This document shows positions 19,390 to 29,388 of a stretch of 64,000 nt of DNA, in pieces. The first letter of the stretch is position 1. Every line of letters begins with the position of its first letter. The DNA comes from Methanobacterium veterum (GTDB taxonomy: Archaea; Methanobacteriota; Methanobacteria; Methanobacteriales; Methanobacteriaceae). The translations under genes were made by a program, and so were the position numbers. The stretch is from positions 1-64,000 of the forward strand of contig NZ_JQJK01000016.1 in assembly GCF_000745485.1 (NCBI RefSeq), written 5' to 3'. The notes beneath the pieces were generated by a model. That model had not been told where the DNA came from and made no database searches. It saw nothing but the letters and a program-made list of their open reading frames with translations.

Positions 19390-19968
19390 TTAGTTTCGTT
19401 TTGCAGTGGATCGGGTGAAAAGTACATATTTTCGCTTTCCTTTTTTGTCTCCTGTAGCTTCAAGTTCCATAAGAACTCTTTTTGAAAGAAGCTTTACAGG
19501 GTCTGAAAGCATAGGAACCCTTTTTTTAAGGTCATCAAAGCTTTCAAATGGTTTTTCCTGTCGTGCTTTGATAATATCCCACATATGTTTTTTTCCAATT
19601 CCAGGTAATAGTTCGAGTTGATGGAGTCTGGTTGATATTGATCCTGCTTCGTTGAAAAACTCAATGAATTTATCTTCTTTTGATTTAATGATTTCTTCTA
19701 CAACGTAGTTTAATTCAACTTTAGCAGTGGCAGTGAGGTCATCATATCTGAGTCGTCGGTTTACACGAGAGATCTGTTCGCGTTTTCCTGAGCCTATATA
19801 AACTTTCTGGTGAATATCCAGTGAAGTGTTTTCCTTTGGGATAAGCTCAAGTAGAGTAAATTCCTCTTTCCCTATAGCTTGAACTACAGGTTTTCTTTTA
19901 TATGATGGTATACCTTCTTTAACATAACCTAAAGGAAGATAATCCAAAATAATTGCATATTCTTCCAT
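19390..19968 (-). CDS. DUF655 family RNA-binding-type protein
   Basis: A 192-residue protein conserved in archaea next to rpl21e, rpoF and ksgA. The N-terminus is OB/S1-like (EYAIILDYLPLGY), and the C-terminus holds a helix-hairpin-helix (LELLPGIGKKHMWDIIKAR). The basic C-terminal tail ends KKGKRKYVLFTRST. Family context points to a nucleic-acid-binding role in rRNA metabolism or translation; the precise function is unknown. Confidence 0.88.
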   Translation of the reverse strand: MEEYAIILDYLPLGYVKEGIPSYKRKPVVQAIGKEEFTLLELIPKENTSLDIHQKVYIGSGKREQISRVNRRLRYDDLTATAKVELNYVVEEIIKSKEDKFIEFFNEAGSISTRLHQLELLPGIGKKHMWDIIKARQEKPFESFDDLKKRVPMLSDPVKLLSKRVLMELEATGDKKGKRKYVLFTRSTAKRN

Positions 19969-19984
19969 TTAATCACATCGCCGA

Positions 19985-20060
19985 TGCTATCTCGAATATT
20001 CGAGTTTGAAAATCATCTTGATTTTCAATATTTAGTTAATATCTTAAGATATTGTCTGGA
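19985..20060. repeat. Cluster of short hairpins between rpoF and DUF655 genes
   Basis: Three adjacent inverted repeats: CTCGAATATTCGAG, TTGAAAATCATCTTGATTTTCAA split around a CATCTT loop, and ATATCTTAAGATAT. They resemble the hairpin arrays in other gaps of this window and could end or process the rpoF transcript. Confidence 0.5.
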
Positions 20061-20123
20061 TTAAGATTCAATTAATCCTCTAAAATTTGTTTATATTATT
20101 ATTGGCTTTAATATTCCTTATAG

Positions 20124-20453
20124 TTATCTGTACTTATTTACAATTTCCAATATCTTCTCCATGTCCTCTTGTTTAAATGAACCCCTTTCTTTAGCAAATA
20201 TTAACCTTAAATCTGCTAGATCTTCAGGCATAATATCTGCTACCTTAATAGCTTGAGTTTTTTTGATTATTTCTGAGAGTTCTTCAACAAGTTTCTTTGC
20301 TGATTCTTCGTCTAACTTTGAAAATTTTGTTACATGGTCCAGAGCAAGATTTTGCTCATATGTAAGCTCATAACGCTCTGAAAGCTCTCCAAGCATCTCT
20401 TTAACTTCTGCAATTGTGATAGGGTCAGTATCGATAACTTTTTTCCCAATCAT
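20124..20453 (-). CDS. rpoF: DNA-directed RNA polymerase subunit F (Rpb4 homolog)
   Basis: The ~109-residue protein matches archaeal RpoF: MIGKKVIDTDPITIAEVKEML at the N-terminus, an HRDC-like helical C-terminal part ending with LRLIFAKERGSF...ILEIVNKY. With RpoE it forms the stalk of RNA polymerase. The ATG at 20453 follows a GAGTGAT ribosome binding site that overlaps the rpl21e stop codon, so I prefer it over the GTG at 20462. Confidence 0.92.
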   Translation of the reverse strand: MIGKKVIDTDPITIAEVKEMLGELSERYELTYEQNLALDHVTKFSKLDEESAKKLVEELSEIIKKTQAIKVADIMPEDLADLRLIFAKERGSFKQEDMEKILEIVNKYR

Positions 20454-20458
20454 CAATA

Positions 20459-20752
20459 TCACTCTTGCATTTTAAGGTGTTCTGGTCTTATTATTAATTT
20501 TTTAGCCTTATTACCGTCGTTTATTTCTACTATGTATGCCCTACCTCTTTTTTCGGCTATTTTACCGGTTTTACCGTGGAAACGAGGGTGTGGCTGACCT
20601 TTTTGAACACTAGGATCAATTATTATGTGGACTAAATCACTTTCATCGAAAGTCTGTATTTTTTTAGTTATTAAATTTGCCCTACTTACTCTTAAGTCCT
20701 TTTTAAGTTTATAACGTGTTTTGCTTCTTAAACCTCTAGATCTGGTTACCAT
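20459..20752 (-). CDS. rpl21e: 50S ribosomal protein L21e
   Basis: The 97-residue, strongly basic protein starts with [16 protein letters not shown], the usual L21e N-terminus, and has [19 protein letters not shown]. The ATG at 20752 is set by a GGAGG site at 20761-20765. First gene of the rpl21e-rpoF pair, with the stop 5 bases before the rpoF start. Confidence 0.96.
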   Translation of the reverse strand: MVTRSRGLRSKTRYKLKKDLRVSRANLITKKIQTFDESDLVHIIIDPSVQKGQPHPRFHGKTGKIAEKRGRAYIVEINDGNKAKKLIIRPEHLKMQE

Positions 20753-20814
20753 TCTATAAACCTCCAAAATTTTAAATTATTATTTTTTTTAAATTTTAAT
20801 TTTGGGGTTCAGGA

Positions 20815-20950
20815 AATCAATGCTGCAAAAACTACGTTTTTGCACATTCAAAAATTCGAAGCTTTCAAAAACCTATTGATTTTTGATGCCCCAAAAAATC
20901 TTCGATTTTTTGAGGGAATTTTTGAGAGATTTCCGTCACCTCCGTAATTA
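20815..20950 (-). repeat. Modular hairpin array between pus10 and rpl21e
   Basis: Read on the minus strand (the direction of transcription) this holds, in order: GGAAATCTCTCAAAAATTCCC, a long hairpin with stem AAAAAATC/GATTTTTT, GGGGCATCAAAAA, a second hairpin (CAAAAA/TTTTTG), CTTCGAATTTTTG, and a third (GCAAAAAC/GTTTTTGC). The order and flanking words match the element at 30240-30350 on the plus strand, while hairpin stems differ. The remainder of the 20753-21234 gap is AT-rich without a gene. Confidence 0.65.
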
Positions 20951-21234
20951 TCATAGTTATTAAACTGAAATTTAGAATATGTTAGTGCCATATTATACAA
21001 TTCTGGCTGATTCAAAGAATTCTTTAGAAAAATTCGTTAAGTGAAATCAGATTTCAAATATGTAGATCATAATTGGCATATTCTCTACTTATGTAATATT
21101 GTTAAAACACTATTTATACTAAACTTGTCTATTTTAAATTTTATTAAATTTAAACCTTATGAATATATCTGTCAGTACACTTTTAAATATTAACCTCAAA
21201 ACTCAGTTCTATAATAAATATTATGCTGAATTTA

Positions 21235-22461
21235 TTAAATATTTACTTCTAATACATCTAACTGGATGCATCTGGCATTAACTCCCAAAATTTCGGATAT
21301 ACTGGGTTTTGATCTGCCTTCATCGCCAGATATGAGCTCTTTGATGTATAAACCACCTTCACATTCTACTATCATTTCAAATTTATTGGCGGCTAGTGGT
21401 TTGGTAGTTATATTTCTCACGGTTCTAGTTCTTATCTTATCTGCACGTCGGTGAGATACTCTTATTGGAGTGCGCTGCTTTATAATTTCCATTGAACTTA
21501 ATAAGTTTAATTTATCCTCATTAATATCATTTTCAAGCTCTACAATTGCGCTGTAAACTTTATAAGTATCTGTAGATGAGCATTTGATTGTACCTTTTCT
21601 ATCTTTTCCCACAAACTTTAAATCCTGAACTTCTACCTTTCCACCTGCAAATGTGTTGATTTTTTCTTCCAGAGTTTCAAGATCTAAATTTCTTATCTTT
21701 GGCTCTTTAATTTCAAGCACAAATGGCCGTCCATTTCCAAGCATTTTAACGTCTATATCTTCTCGACCTGCGCCGTGGAATTTAGACTCACTTCCGCAAG
21801 CTAATTTTATGGCTTCCGGTGAAATTAACTCTTCAACAGTTTCAGGGTACTGTTTTCCTGTGTAATTACAGCTTGGGCATCCTTTACCTCTGCATTTTCC
21901 ACATGGCCATTTAGTTTGGGGAATTCCACGTACAAGCTTTCTGTAGCGCCCCTCTATAAAGATTGGATTTATCTGGATATCTATATTGTCATTTACAAAA
22001 TCTACCATTATGACTATATTGGGATTATCAAATTCTACCTCCTTATTGAAGGTGAAATATAATTTTTTGCCGATTTCTCTATTAATCTCTTTTTTAATGT
22101 TTTCTACATCAAGTTCCATATTTTTATGGATTTCTTCTTCTTTACTGAGGATCTCGGGTGAGACACGACATCCCACAAGGAATGTTGAAAATTCAATATT
22201 TTCTCGGTTTATTTTGGTTATTATTTTATCAATAATTCTGTTTTCAACATCATCAAATATATTGCAGCATATGTAACATGAATCAGCAGTGGAGGCATCA
22301 ACACCGGTTTCATTTAGGGCATGTCTCACGTATTCTCCCCGGTATTTATTATCTGGTCCTTCCACAGTTTTGGAGAACGTCCTGCCTAAACAGTGATCGC
22401 ATAAGTTTCCCTCTGCAATTTCCATAATTTTAAGTGCTTTTCCTGTAATTTGTGATTCCAT
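21235..22461 (-). CDS. pus10: tRNA pseudouridine(54/55) synthase Pus10
   Basis: The 408-residue protein has an N-terminal Zn/THUMP region with CDHCLGRTF and CYICCN, plus a second knuckle CGKCRGKGCPSC in the middle. The catalytic pseudouridine-synthase part has the motif GAGREDIDVKMLGNGRPF with the catalytic Asp. The C-terminal VSHRRADKIRTR is typical of the family. Pus10 makes pseudouridine 54 and 55 in the T-loop of archaeal tRNAs. It lies upstream of rpl21e in the same orientation. Confidence 0.94.
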   Translation of the reverse strand: MESQITGKALKIMEIAEGNLCDHCLGRTFSKTVEGPDNKYRGEYVRHALNETGVDASTADSCYICCNIFDDVENRIIDKIITKINRENIEFSTFLVGCRVSPEILSKEEEIHKNMELDVENIKKEINREIGKKLYFTFNKEVEFDNPNIVIMVDFVNDNIDIQINPIFIEGRYRKLVRGIPQTKWPCGKCRGKGCPSCNYTGKQYPETVEELISPEAIKLACGSESKFHGAGREDIDVKMLGNGRPFVLEIKEPKIRNLDLETLEEKINTFAGGKVEVQDLKFVGKDRKGTIKCSSTDTYKVYSAIVELENDINEDKLNLLSSMEIIKQRTPIRVSHRRADKIRTRTVRNITTKPLAANKFEMIVECEGGLYIKELISGDEGRSKPSISEILGVNARCIQLDVLEVNI

Positions 22462-22482
22462 TGTCTCATCCAGTCAAATTAA

Positions 22483-22599
22483 TTATAATGAATAACGTAA
22501 TTTTTTAAACGCTTAATTTTGAGTTGAAATTAAATCTTCATGTAAGTCCTAAACAAATTTTTTATGTAGTCAAAATATGTGGTTATTCACTGTAAATAA
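22483..22599. mobile_element. Small non-coding element with terminal inverted repeats (related to 30168-30512)
   Basis: The left end TTATAATGAATAACGTAA (22483-22500) and right end GTTATTCACTGTAAATAA (22582-22599) are imperfect inverted repeats. Inside the left end the word TTTTTAAACGCTTAATTTTGA is shared with the longer element at 30186-30206. The interior is AT-rich and shorter (~117 bp in all), without the hairpin array. It looks like a deleted derivative of a MITE-like family. Confidence 0.6.
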
Positions 22600-22639
22600 G
22601 TTAAATTAAGTGAAGTGTTTAATTAAAAAAAGAATATGG

Positions 22640-23971
22640 TTAGCGCATCATCTGTCTCATCATCTGCCCTAAAGGCCCGCCCATTTTTCGTTTTCCAAAG
22701 CCTTTCATTGCTTTTTTGGTAACGTTGTAATATTTAAGAAGTTCTTTAACATCTTCATTTTTCATACCTGAACCCCTTGCTATTCGTTTTACACGGGACT
22801 GTTTTATAACTTCAGGGTGTGTGAGTTCGTGCTCGGTCATGGAGTCCATCATAATTTTATATTTGGTTAACTTTTCTTCTGTTACCTGAGAAGCATTTTT
22901 TGGGAGTTTATTTCCCATTCCAGGGATCATATTCATAACCTGCTGCATTGGCCCCATTTTATTCATCATTTCAAACTGTGAATACATATCCTTAAGGGTG
23001 AATTTACCGCTTAACATGGCATCCATTGTATCCACATCGATATCTTCTTCGGCAATTTCTTCTGCCTTCTCAAGGAGTGTTTTAATATCTCCCATTCCAA
23101 GGAGCCGTGATATGAATCTTTCAGGGTCAAATGCTTCAAAGTCGTCGATCCGTTCTCCAGTTCCGATGAATTTTATAGGTGCTCCAATCTCAGATACTGC
23201 AGATAGTGCCCCACCACCTTTTGCAGAACCATCTAATTTTGTGATAACTATGGAACCTACATCTGTAGCTTTATTAAATGCAAGGGCTTGTTCCCGTGCT
23301 TGCTGACCTATTGTCCCGTCTATAACAAGCATAACTTCGTTAGGATTTACGATTGCAGACAGCTGTTCCATCTCATTAAGAAGATCCTGTTCCTCTTTAT
23401 GGCGCCCTGCGGTATCTATAATTACAATATCGTTCTTTTTAAACTGTTCAATACCTTTTTTTGCAAGGTCAAGCGCGTCTTTATTTTCTGGATCCCCATA
23501 CAGCGGCACGTCCATGCTTTCAGTCAGCTGACGCAGCTGTTCATATGCTGCAGGCCTCCATGTATCTGTACTTACAATTGCAGGACGGAAACCTTTCTTC
23601 TGCAGGTACCTCGTAAGTTTTCCAATGGTGGTTGTTTTACCGCTTCCCTGAAGCCCTACAAACATTATTCTGTATGGTTTAGCATTAACTTCCACTTCTT
23701 CTGCTTTGCTGCCTACCAGGTTCACCAGTTCTTCGTAAACAATAGTTATAATATACTCTCTTGGTGTAATTCCTTTAGGGGGCTCTTCTTTTAGTGCCCT
23801 CTCTTCTATGGTTTTTGAAAGTTTAAAAACAAGCTTAATGTTAACATCTGATTGAATAAGTGCCCTTTGAATATCTTTTACAACTTCTTTTACCACTTCT
23901 TCATCGATTATGGGCATACCTGCTAATTTTTTCATGGTTTTGGTTAAGTTTTTACCTAAGTTGCCTAACAT
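22640..23971 (-). CDS. srp54: Signal recognition particle 54 kDa protein
   Basis: The 443-residue protein has the three SRP54 parts: helical N domain (1-85), G domain with P-loop [15 protein letters not shown] (~105), [21 protein letters not shown] and [14 protein letters not shown], and a methionine-rich M domain (~300-443) that binds 7S RNA and signal peptides (QMMRQMMR at the end). It targets nascent secretory and membrane proteins to FtsY and the translocon. The gene stands alone on the minus strand. Confidence 0.97.
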   Translation of the reverse strand: MLGNLGKNLTKTMKKLAGMPIIDEEVVKEVVKDIQRALIQSDVNIKLVFKLSKTIEERALKEEPPKGITPREYIITIVYEELVNLVGSKAEEVEVNAKPYRIMFVGLQGSGKTTTIGKLTRYLQKKGFRPAIVSTDTWRPAAYEQLRQLTESMDVPLYGDPENKDALDLAKKGIEQFKKNDIVIIDTAGRHKEEQDLLNEMEQLSAIVNPNEVMLVIDGTIGQQAREQALAFNKATDVGSIVITKLDGSAKGGGALSAVSEIGAPIKFIGTGERIDDFEAFDPERFISRLLGMGDIKTLLEKAEEIAEEDIDVDTMDAMLSGKFTLKDMYSQFEMMNKMGPMQQVMNMIPGMGNKLPKNASQVTEEKLTKYKIMMDSMTEHELTHPEVIKQSRVKRIARGSGMKNEDVKELLKYYNVTKKAMKGFGKRKMGGPLGQMMRQMMR

Positions 23972-24220
23972 GATCTGCCTCGTATAATTTTTATAATTCT
24001 CAAATTTTTGTGATTATTTTTTAATTCTATTTGATAGTATTGTACAGGTCAATTTATACTCTGAGTATTTTTAAATTAATGTTAAGAATAGTAAAATACA
24101 TTATTAAATATACCTTACGTTATAAAAATATCTTTGTATATATTATTGACAATAGAATTAGATATGAAATATTAAATTTTACGTGTTTTAATAATGATAT
24201 TTGTATGTCTCGGTGATAAA

Positions 24221-24787
24221 ATGTTTGATAAACTTAAAAAAACCCTTGAAGAATCACCTATAGTAAAAAAAGGTGAATATAATTATTTTGTACATCCAAT
24301 AACTGACGGTATAATGCTTGTTGAACCAGATCTTTTAAAAGAAGTTTCAAATGCAATTATCAAAGTTGCAGATCTAGAAGTTGATAAAATCGTGTGTATG
24401 GAAGCAATGGGTATTCATATTGCAACTGCACTTTCCCTTGAAACAAACATTCCATTTGTGGTTGTTAGAAAAAGGTGTTATGGCTTGGAAGAAGAAGTTG
24501 CAGTCCATCAGGTTACAGGCTACAGTGAATGTGAGCTTTACATAAATGGACTTAGAAAAGGAGATAGAATTTTGGTTGTAGATGATGTATTGAGCACAGG
24601 CGGGACTATGGTTGCAGTTTTAAATGCTCTTAAAAGTGCAGGGGCGGAAATTGCGGATGTAATCGCTGTTGTGGAAAAAGGAAATGGAAAAGAAAGGGTT
24701 AAAAAAGAGACAGGTTACGACGTTAAAACTCTTGTTAAAGTGGATGTTAATGGGGGTAAAGTTGTAATAGAGGATAGTATACTTTAA
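24221..24787 (+). CDS. hpt: Hypoxanthine/guanine phosphoribosyltransferase (Hpt)
   Basis: The ~188-residue type I phosphoribosyltransferase has the PRPP-binding motif [15 protein letters not shown] (~120) and an upstream flexible loop. It resembles the archaeal Hpt/adenine-PRT-like group used for purine salvage in methanogens (base plus PRPP gives nucleotide). The ATG at 24221 follows CGGTGAT, so it is preferred over 24194. An AT-rich ~250-bp spacer before it holds the divergent promoters of hpt and srp54. Confidence 0.88.
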   Translation: MFDKLKKTLEESPIVKKGEYNYFVHPITDGIMLVEPDLLKEVSNAIIKVADLEVDKIVCMEAMGIHIATALSLETNIPFVVVRKRCYGLEEEVAVHQVTGYSECELYINGLRKGDRILVVDDVLSTGGTMVAVLNALKSAGAEIADVIAVVEKGNGKERVKKETGYDVKTLVKVDVNGGKVVIEDSIL

Positions 24788-24801
24788 ACTGAGTAGATAA
24801 A

Positions 24802-25794
24802 ATGCTTAATTACGATTTTAGACTGGATGAAGTTGTTCAAAAGATAAATGAAATGAATGCAAAGGCAGTTGGCATTCAATTTCCAGAAGGGCTTAAAATT
24901 CATGCAGTCCGTGTTGCAGAGAAAATAGAAAATGAGACTGATGCAGTGGTTATAATATCTGGTGATCCCTGTTATGGTGCATGTGATGTTTCAGATACTC
25001 ATATGGAAAATTTAGTGGATTTAATTGTACATTTCGGCCATATAGAATTTCCAATTGAGTATAAAGTACCTGTTTTATTTATTGAGGCATATTCTAAGAT
25101 AGAGATAGATAATGTGCTTAAAAAAAGTCTTCCATTTCTTGAAAATTATAAAAAAATAGGTGTCGTAACTACTATCCAGCATTTGCCACTTATAAGCCAA
25201 ATCGGCGATTTTTTAGCTGGCAGCGGCAAGGAAGTGGTAATGAAAGAAGGTGCAGGGACAAGAAAAGGCCAGGTTCTTGGCTGTAATTTCTCTGCTATTA
25301 AAGATGTGGATGCAGATGCATTTTTGTTTATTGGAAGCGGTAATTTCCATGCCCTTGGAATCACACTCTTTACAGAAAAGCCAGTTTTTATTGCAGACCC
25401 TTACATGAATGAAGTAAGAACAATAGATGAATTTAGAGATAGGATACTGAGAATAAGGTTTGCAAAGATAACAAAGGCGAGCGATGCCCAGAAGTTTGGG
25501 ATTATTGTTTCATCAAAAAGGGGCCAGTTCAGGTTTGACCTTGCAAAAAGTTTAAAGAAGATGATAGATAAAGAAAAAAGGGAAGCATTTATAATAATGC
25601 TGGATAATGTTTCACCAGATCTTTTAATCCCTTATATGGACCTGGACGCGTTTGTTGTAACTGCATGTCCAAGAGTAGCTATAGATGATGCAAGTATGTA
25701 TAAAAAGCCGCTTTTAACACCTAAAGAACTTGAAATAGTTCTAAATAAAAGGGAATGGGAAGATTACAAAATAGATGAAATTGAACATGTATAA
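24802..25794 (+). CDS. dph2: Diphthamide biosynthesis enzyme Dph2 (radical 3-amino-3-carboxypropyl transferase)
   Basis: The 330-residue archaeal Dph2 carries out the first step of diphthamide formation on aEF-2, moving the aminocarboxypropyl group of SAM to a His through a [4Fe-4S] radical mechanism. Three cluster Cys regions are visible: [10 protein letters not shown] (residues ~57/61), GCNFSAI, and [10 protein letters not shown]. It follows hpt by 14 bases, so is likely co-transcribed. Confidence 0.92.
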   Translation: MLNYDFRLDEVVQKINEMNAKAVGIQFPEGLKIHAVRVAEKIENETDAVVIISGDPCYGACDVSDTHMENLVDLIVHFGHIEFPIEYKVPVLFIEAYSKIEIDNVLKKSLPFLENYKKIGVVTTIQHLPLISQIGDFLAGSGKEVVMKEGAGTRKGQVLGCNFSAIKDVDADAFLFIGSGNFHALGITLFTEKPVFIADPYMNEVRTIDEFRDRILRIRFAKITKASDAQKFGIIVSSKRGQFRFDLAKSLKKMIDKEKREAFIIMLDNVSPDLLIPYMDLDAFVVTACPRVAIDDASMYKKPLLTPKELEIVLNKREWEDYKIDEIEHV

Positions 25795-25925
25795 ATAATA
25801 TAAAGAATGTAACAACATAAGATAATTATAAAAATGATCAATAATTTCAAAACTTTTAATGATAATTGTATAAAAAATAAAGGAAAAATTAAGAAAGTTT
25901 TACTTATTTTAGTTGAGGTGAACTA

Positions 25926-26492
25926 ATGAAAGCTAAATCTGGAGACTTTGTATTACCTGGTGACGTATTGGGGGTCACTGAAGAATTTGTTCCATCTGAA
26001 TGGACATATGAAGAAGATGGAGAAATCAAATCATTGGTAGTTGGAAAAGTCGCAATCGATGAGAAAAATAAAAAAATATCTATAATTCCAAAAACTGGCA
26101 CTCCGGCTCCTGTGGAAGTTGGTAAAACTATAGTTGGGCAAATAACTGAAGTTAGAGGCCAGAGAGCTTCAGTAAAAATAGAAAAAATTAAAGGTATTGA
26201 TAGGGAACTTACAACCTCTTTTGTTGGGGGGATACATATCTCACAGGCCCAGAAAGGATATTTATCCAAATTAACTGAAGCTTTCAGGATTGGGGACATA
26301 GTAGAAGCTAAAGTTACAAAAGTCATAGGTCTGGATAATGTAGATCTTACAACTGCAAATGAAGAACTTGGAGTTCTAAAGGCCATGTGTACCAAATGCA
26401 GGCATTACATGGTAAAGACAGATAACGAAGTCGTATGCTTAAACTGCGGAAGAAAAGAAAGAAGAAAACTCTCTGCACACTATAAGGGTTGA
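25926..26492 (+). CDS. csl4: Exosome complex RNA-binding subunit Csl4
   Basis: The 188-residue protein has the Csl4 N-terminal domain (SGDFVLPGDVLGVTEEF), a central S1 RNA-binding domain (VGKTIVGQITEVRGQRASV...) and a C-terminal zinc ribbon (CTKC...CLNCG). It forms part of the cap of the archaeal RNA exosome. The GAGGTGA site precedes the ATG. Confidence 0.94.
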   Translation: MKAKSGDFVLPGDVLGVTEEFVPSEWTYEEDGEIKSLVVGKVAIDEKNKKISIIPKTGTPAPVEVGKTIVGQITEVRGQRASVKIEKIKGIDRELTTSFVGGIHISQAQKGYLSKLTEAFRIGDIVEAKVTKVIGLDNVDLTTANEELGVLKAMCTKCRHYMVKTDNEVVCLNCGRKERRKLSAHYKG

Positions 26493-26769
26493 AATCCTTC
26501 ATTTTTTTTATTTTATATATTTTTAGATTTTAATTGTACTTGTTTTGAATGAATTTTCTATAAATGAGTTAAGTGAAACATTTAAAATTAACTGTAATGT
26601 CGAAAAGTATATAATCTAAAATTTAATATAAAGATTTCATACTATGAATTACTAATGAACTAATTAATAACAGTATTATACATAGTATATTTTTATTTTG
26701 TAAATGTTTAGAGTTATTAGTAATTGGGGTATAAATGAATAGATTTTGTTAAGGTTATGAGGGATTAAA

Positions 26770-27036
26770 ATGAAGATTATAAAAGATACTAAAAACGAAC
26801 TGGAAATTGAAATTACAGGCGAAACCCATTCATTATGTAACGCACTCAGAAGAGCTTTGATGGAAGATAAAAACGTTGAATCTGCAGCATATGTTATAGC
26901 TCACCCTATTGTAGGAGAGCCAAATTTGTACATTAAAGGTAAAAACCCAAGAAAATCTCTTGAAAAAGCTGCAAAAACGCTTCAAAAAAGAAGTGATGAG
27001 TTCAAAAGTATTTTAGAAGCCTCTTTAGAGGAATAA
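26770..27036 (+). CDS. rpoL: DNA-directed RNA polymerase subunit L (Rpb11 homolog)
   Basis: An 88-residue protein with the RpoL signature [16 protein letters not shown] and [17 protein letters not shown]. It pairs with RpoD to assemble the polymerase platform. A ~277-base AT-rich gap separates it from csl4, so it may have its own promoter; DUF99 follows after 6 bases. Confidence 0.95.
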   Translation: MKIIKDTKNELEIEITGETHSLCNALRRALMEDKNVESAAYVIAHPIVGEPNLYIKGKNPRKSLEKAAKTLQKRSDEFKSILEASLEE

Positions 27037-27042
27037 TCTTTA

Positions 27043-27639
27043 ATGAAAAATAAAAAATTTAGGATAATTAAAAGAGAAATACGTATTTTGGGAGTTGACG
27101 ATGCTCCTTTCCCTCCTCATACAAAAAACAACGTCATGTTAATTGGCACCATCTTCCGGGGAGGAACATGGCTTGATGGAGTATTAAGGACTTACATCAA
27201 GGGGGATGGTACAGATTCAACTGCAAAAATCATCAAAATGGTAAATGACTCCAGGCATAAAGATCAAATTGGAGTCATCATGCTTGATGGAATTACTTTT
27301 GGCGGATTCAACGTTGTAAATATAAAGGAAATCTTTGATGAAACTGGTATTCCCATCATTGTCATAATGAGAAAGTTTCCAAATTTTGAGAAGATTAAGA
27401 AGGCTTTAATGAGATTTGAAGACTGCAAAGAAAGATGGAAATTAATACAGGAAGCAGGAACAGTCTATAAAATAGAAAATAAAGAGCCTTTGTATATCCA
27501 GATATATGGCATTGATCTTGAAGACGCTGAGGAAATAGTTGGTATTGCTACAACAAGAAGCGCTATACCTGAGCCTATAAGGGCAGCTCATCTTATAGGG
27601 GCAGGAGTTGTAACTGGTGAATCCAAAGGAAGCGCATAA
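27043..27639 (+). CDS. DUF99 family protein (endonuclease V-like fold)
   Basis: A 198-residue protein with the DUF99 hallmarks [25 protein letters not shown] segment, and [15 protein letters not shown]. The family is structurally related to endonuclease V (RNase H fold), and the Asp residues in GVDDAP and LDG would sit at the active site; activity is unproven. It is co-transcribed with rpoL. Confidence 0.88.
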   Translation: MKNKKFRIIKREIRILGVDDAPFPPHTKNNVMLIGTIFRGGTWLDGVLRTYIKGDGTDSTAKIIKMVNDSRHKDQIGVIMLDGITFGGFNVVNIKEIFDETGIPIIVIMRKFPNFEKIKKALMRFEDCKERWKLIQEAGTVYKIENKEPLYIQIYGIDLEDAEEIVGIATTRSAIPEPIRAAHLIGAGVVTGESKGSA

Positions 27640-27694
27640 AAATTAATTTTAAGGTCGTGATTAAATAAAATCTCCTTACTTAACTGTTGACGCC

Positions 27695-28081
27695 GTGATA
27701 CTATGTGAAGATGATTCCATAGTTTTGATCAAACGAAAATACGATCCATATAAAGGTTCGTGGGCGTTACCTGGCGGATTTGTTGAATGGGGTGAAACAG
27801 TAGAATCGGCAGTTGTTAGAGAAGTTAAAGAAGAAACTGGCCTTGAAGTGGATATAATAGAGCTTGTAGGAGTTTACTCAGATCCTGAAAGAGATCCGAG
27901 GGGACATACCGTTACAGTATGCTACCTTATGAGGAAAATAGGTGGAAATTTAAAAGCAGATACTGATGCTTCCATTGCACAGTATTTTAAAAAAGATGAG
28001 ATTTTGAAACTTAAACTTGCATTTGACCATGATGTCATCTTAAAAGATGCGTTTAAGTTATTAAATAGAAGTAAAACATAG
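27695..28081 (+). CDS. NUDIX hydrolase (start codon uncertain)
   Basis: The NUDIX box [26 protein letters not shown] is complete and intact (Gly, Glu and REVKEE residues). It likely hydrolyses a nucleoside diphosphate derivative, ADP-ribose-pyrophosphatase-like. The listed GTG start cuts the first beta strand: the open frame continues upstream as [12 protein letters not shown], the usual family N-terminus. The only codon after an in-frame TAA (27662-27664) in the right place is ATA at 27665, preceded by AAGGTCGTGAT. So the true start is probably ATA at 27665, or a mutated or misread ATG. Confidence 0.86.
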   Translation: MILCEDDSIVLIKRKYDPYKGSWALPGGFVEWGETVESAVVREVKEETGLEVDIIELVGVYSDPERDPRGHTVTVCYLMRKIGGNLKADTDASIAQYFKKDEILKLKLAFDHDVILKDAFKLLNRSKT

Positions 28082-28310
28082 ATACAAACCTATTTCAGTA
28101 TAGGAATATTGTAGTCCGATTTTTAAAAGACCACAAAATAATTCTTATTAATGATTTTAAACTCGGATAAAGTTTATAAGTGTTGAGAAACTATTTTTTT
28201 TAATCACAATTATAATAATTTTGTAGATAAGTTACAGATTAAACTCACAAATATATCTAACTAAAAAATTTATTTATCTAAAAATTATCAAACTGATAAG
28301 GAGGACTAAA

Positions 28311-28625
28311 ATGGAATTTTGTCCAAAATGTGGAACTGTCATGTTTCCTAAGGATAACTGCTTTAAATGTAAATGCGGGTATGAACGGGAAATAACCAAA
28401 GAACAAAAAAACGAGTATGAGGTCTCTGAAAAAGTATCATCTAAGGATAATATAATAGTTAAAGGTGATGATGTAAAGACATTACCAACTACTCGTGCAA
28501 TTTGTCCAAAGTGCGGCAATAAAGTAGCCTACTGGTGGCTTCAGCAGACCAGAAGGGCTGATGAATCTGAAACAAGGTTTTTAAGATGCACTAAATGTGG
28601 ACAGACCTGGCGGGAATATGATTAA
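28311..28625 (+). CDS. tfs: Transcription elongation/cleavage factor TFS
   Basis: A 104-residue protein with two zinc ribbons: an N-terminal Rpb9-like one ([12 protein letters not shown]...CKCGYE) and a C-terminal TFIIS-like one ([21 protein letters not shown]...[12 protein letters not shown]). The acidic RADE tip is the catalytic Asp-Glu pair that stimulates RNA cleavage by backtracked polymerase. The AAGGAGG site is clear. Confidence 0.95.
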   Translation: MEFCPKCGTVMFPKDNCFKCKCGYEREITKEQKNEYEVSEKVSSKDNIIVKGDDVKTLPTTRAICPKCGNKVAYWWLQQTRRADESETRFLRCTKCGQTWREYD

Positions 28626-28640
28626 GTAAATCAATTGTCG

Positions 28641-28660
28641 CTCATCAATTGATGAGTTTT
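28641..28660 (+). terminator. Palindromic terminator after tfs
   Basis: A perfect 16-base palindrome, CTCATCAATTGATGAG, is followed by TTTTAG, 16 bases after the tfs stop. Confidence 0.5.
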
Positions 28661-28703
28661 AGAAAAAATATAAGACCTTACACAATAGTGAAGGGGTTAT
28701 TTT

Positions 28704-29315
28704 ATGAAAGAAAATTCAGAAAAAGAGAATTCTAAGGGGAAAGCGGAAGAAAATTCTGCAATTTCCATGAATTCTAATAATAAAGTGGAGGAAGAATCCA
28801 CCACTTCTAAGTCCAGGGAAGATTTCTTAAAAAAGATGGACTCTATGTTTCCAACCCGTAAATCTGAAAGAAAAGATAAAAAGGCTGGAAATTTAGAAGA
28901 TAAAACTCCTAAAGGCTCTGAAGAACAAAAAAATGAAGTTTCAAAAGATCAGGACAAAGAACATGATCCTCATGCATTTCCAATGCTGGGGGATTTCATA
29001 AGTTCGGATAAATGGAAAAATCTTAAATCTAGAAAGAGCAACCTTGTATTATTAATAGGAATTGTTGCAGGTGCTTTACTGATATATGCCGGTATTTCTT
29101 TGATGATGGGATCTGTTGGATCTCCTGAGAGAGTAGCAGATAATGTACAATTTGAGGATGTTTCATCGTTTTCAGCATTTTTAATCTTAGCAGGTGCTCT
29201 TTTAATGGGAGGGATTTTAGTCCGTAGATTTCTCGACAAATCTTTTTTTAAAGGAATAAATAAAGAAATCGAGTCACACAATGGAACGTCTTCTAATTCA
29301 ACTGAAAAAGAATAA
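28704..29315 (+). CDS. Hypothetical two-helix membrane protein with charged N-terminal half
   Basis: The first ~110 residues are highly charged (Lys/Glu/Ser/Asn rich) and probably disordered; two transmembrane helices follow (about residues 113-135 and 153-172), then a short cytosolic tail. I do not recognise a family. It lies between tfs and pcn in the same orientation and may be co-expressed with pcn. Confidence 0.7.
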   Translation: MKENSEKENSKGKAEENSAISMNSNNKVEEESTTSKSREDFLKKMDSMFPTRKSERKDKKAGNLEDKTPKGSEEQKNEVSKDQDKEHDPHAFPMLGDFISSDKWKNLKSRKSNLVLLIGIVAGALLIYAGISLMMGSVGSPERVADNVQFEDVSSFSAFLILAGALLMGGILVRRFLDKSFFKGINKEIESHNGTSSNSTEKE

Positions 29316-29388
29316 TAAAAGGTATAATATAAATAGAACTAATAAAATAATAGGATAACAGAAAGTCTTAAATCGAAGGAGGATAAAA

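Noticed and set aside
24031..24216. Open frame of ~61 codons before hpt
   Set aside because: It lies in very AT-rich promoter DNA, has biased Ile/Tyr/Asn content and no ribosome binding site.
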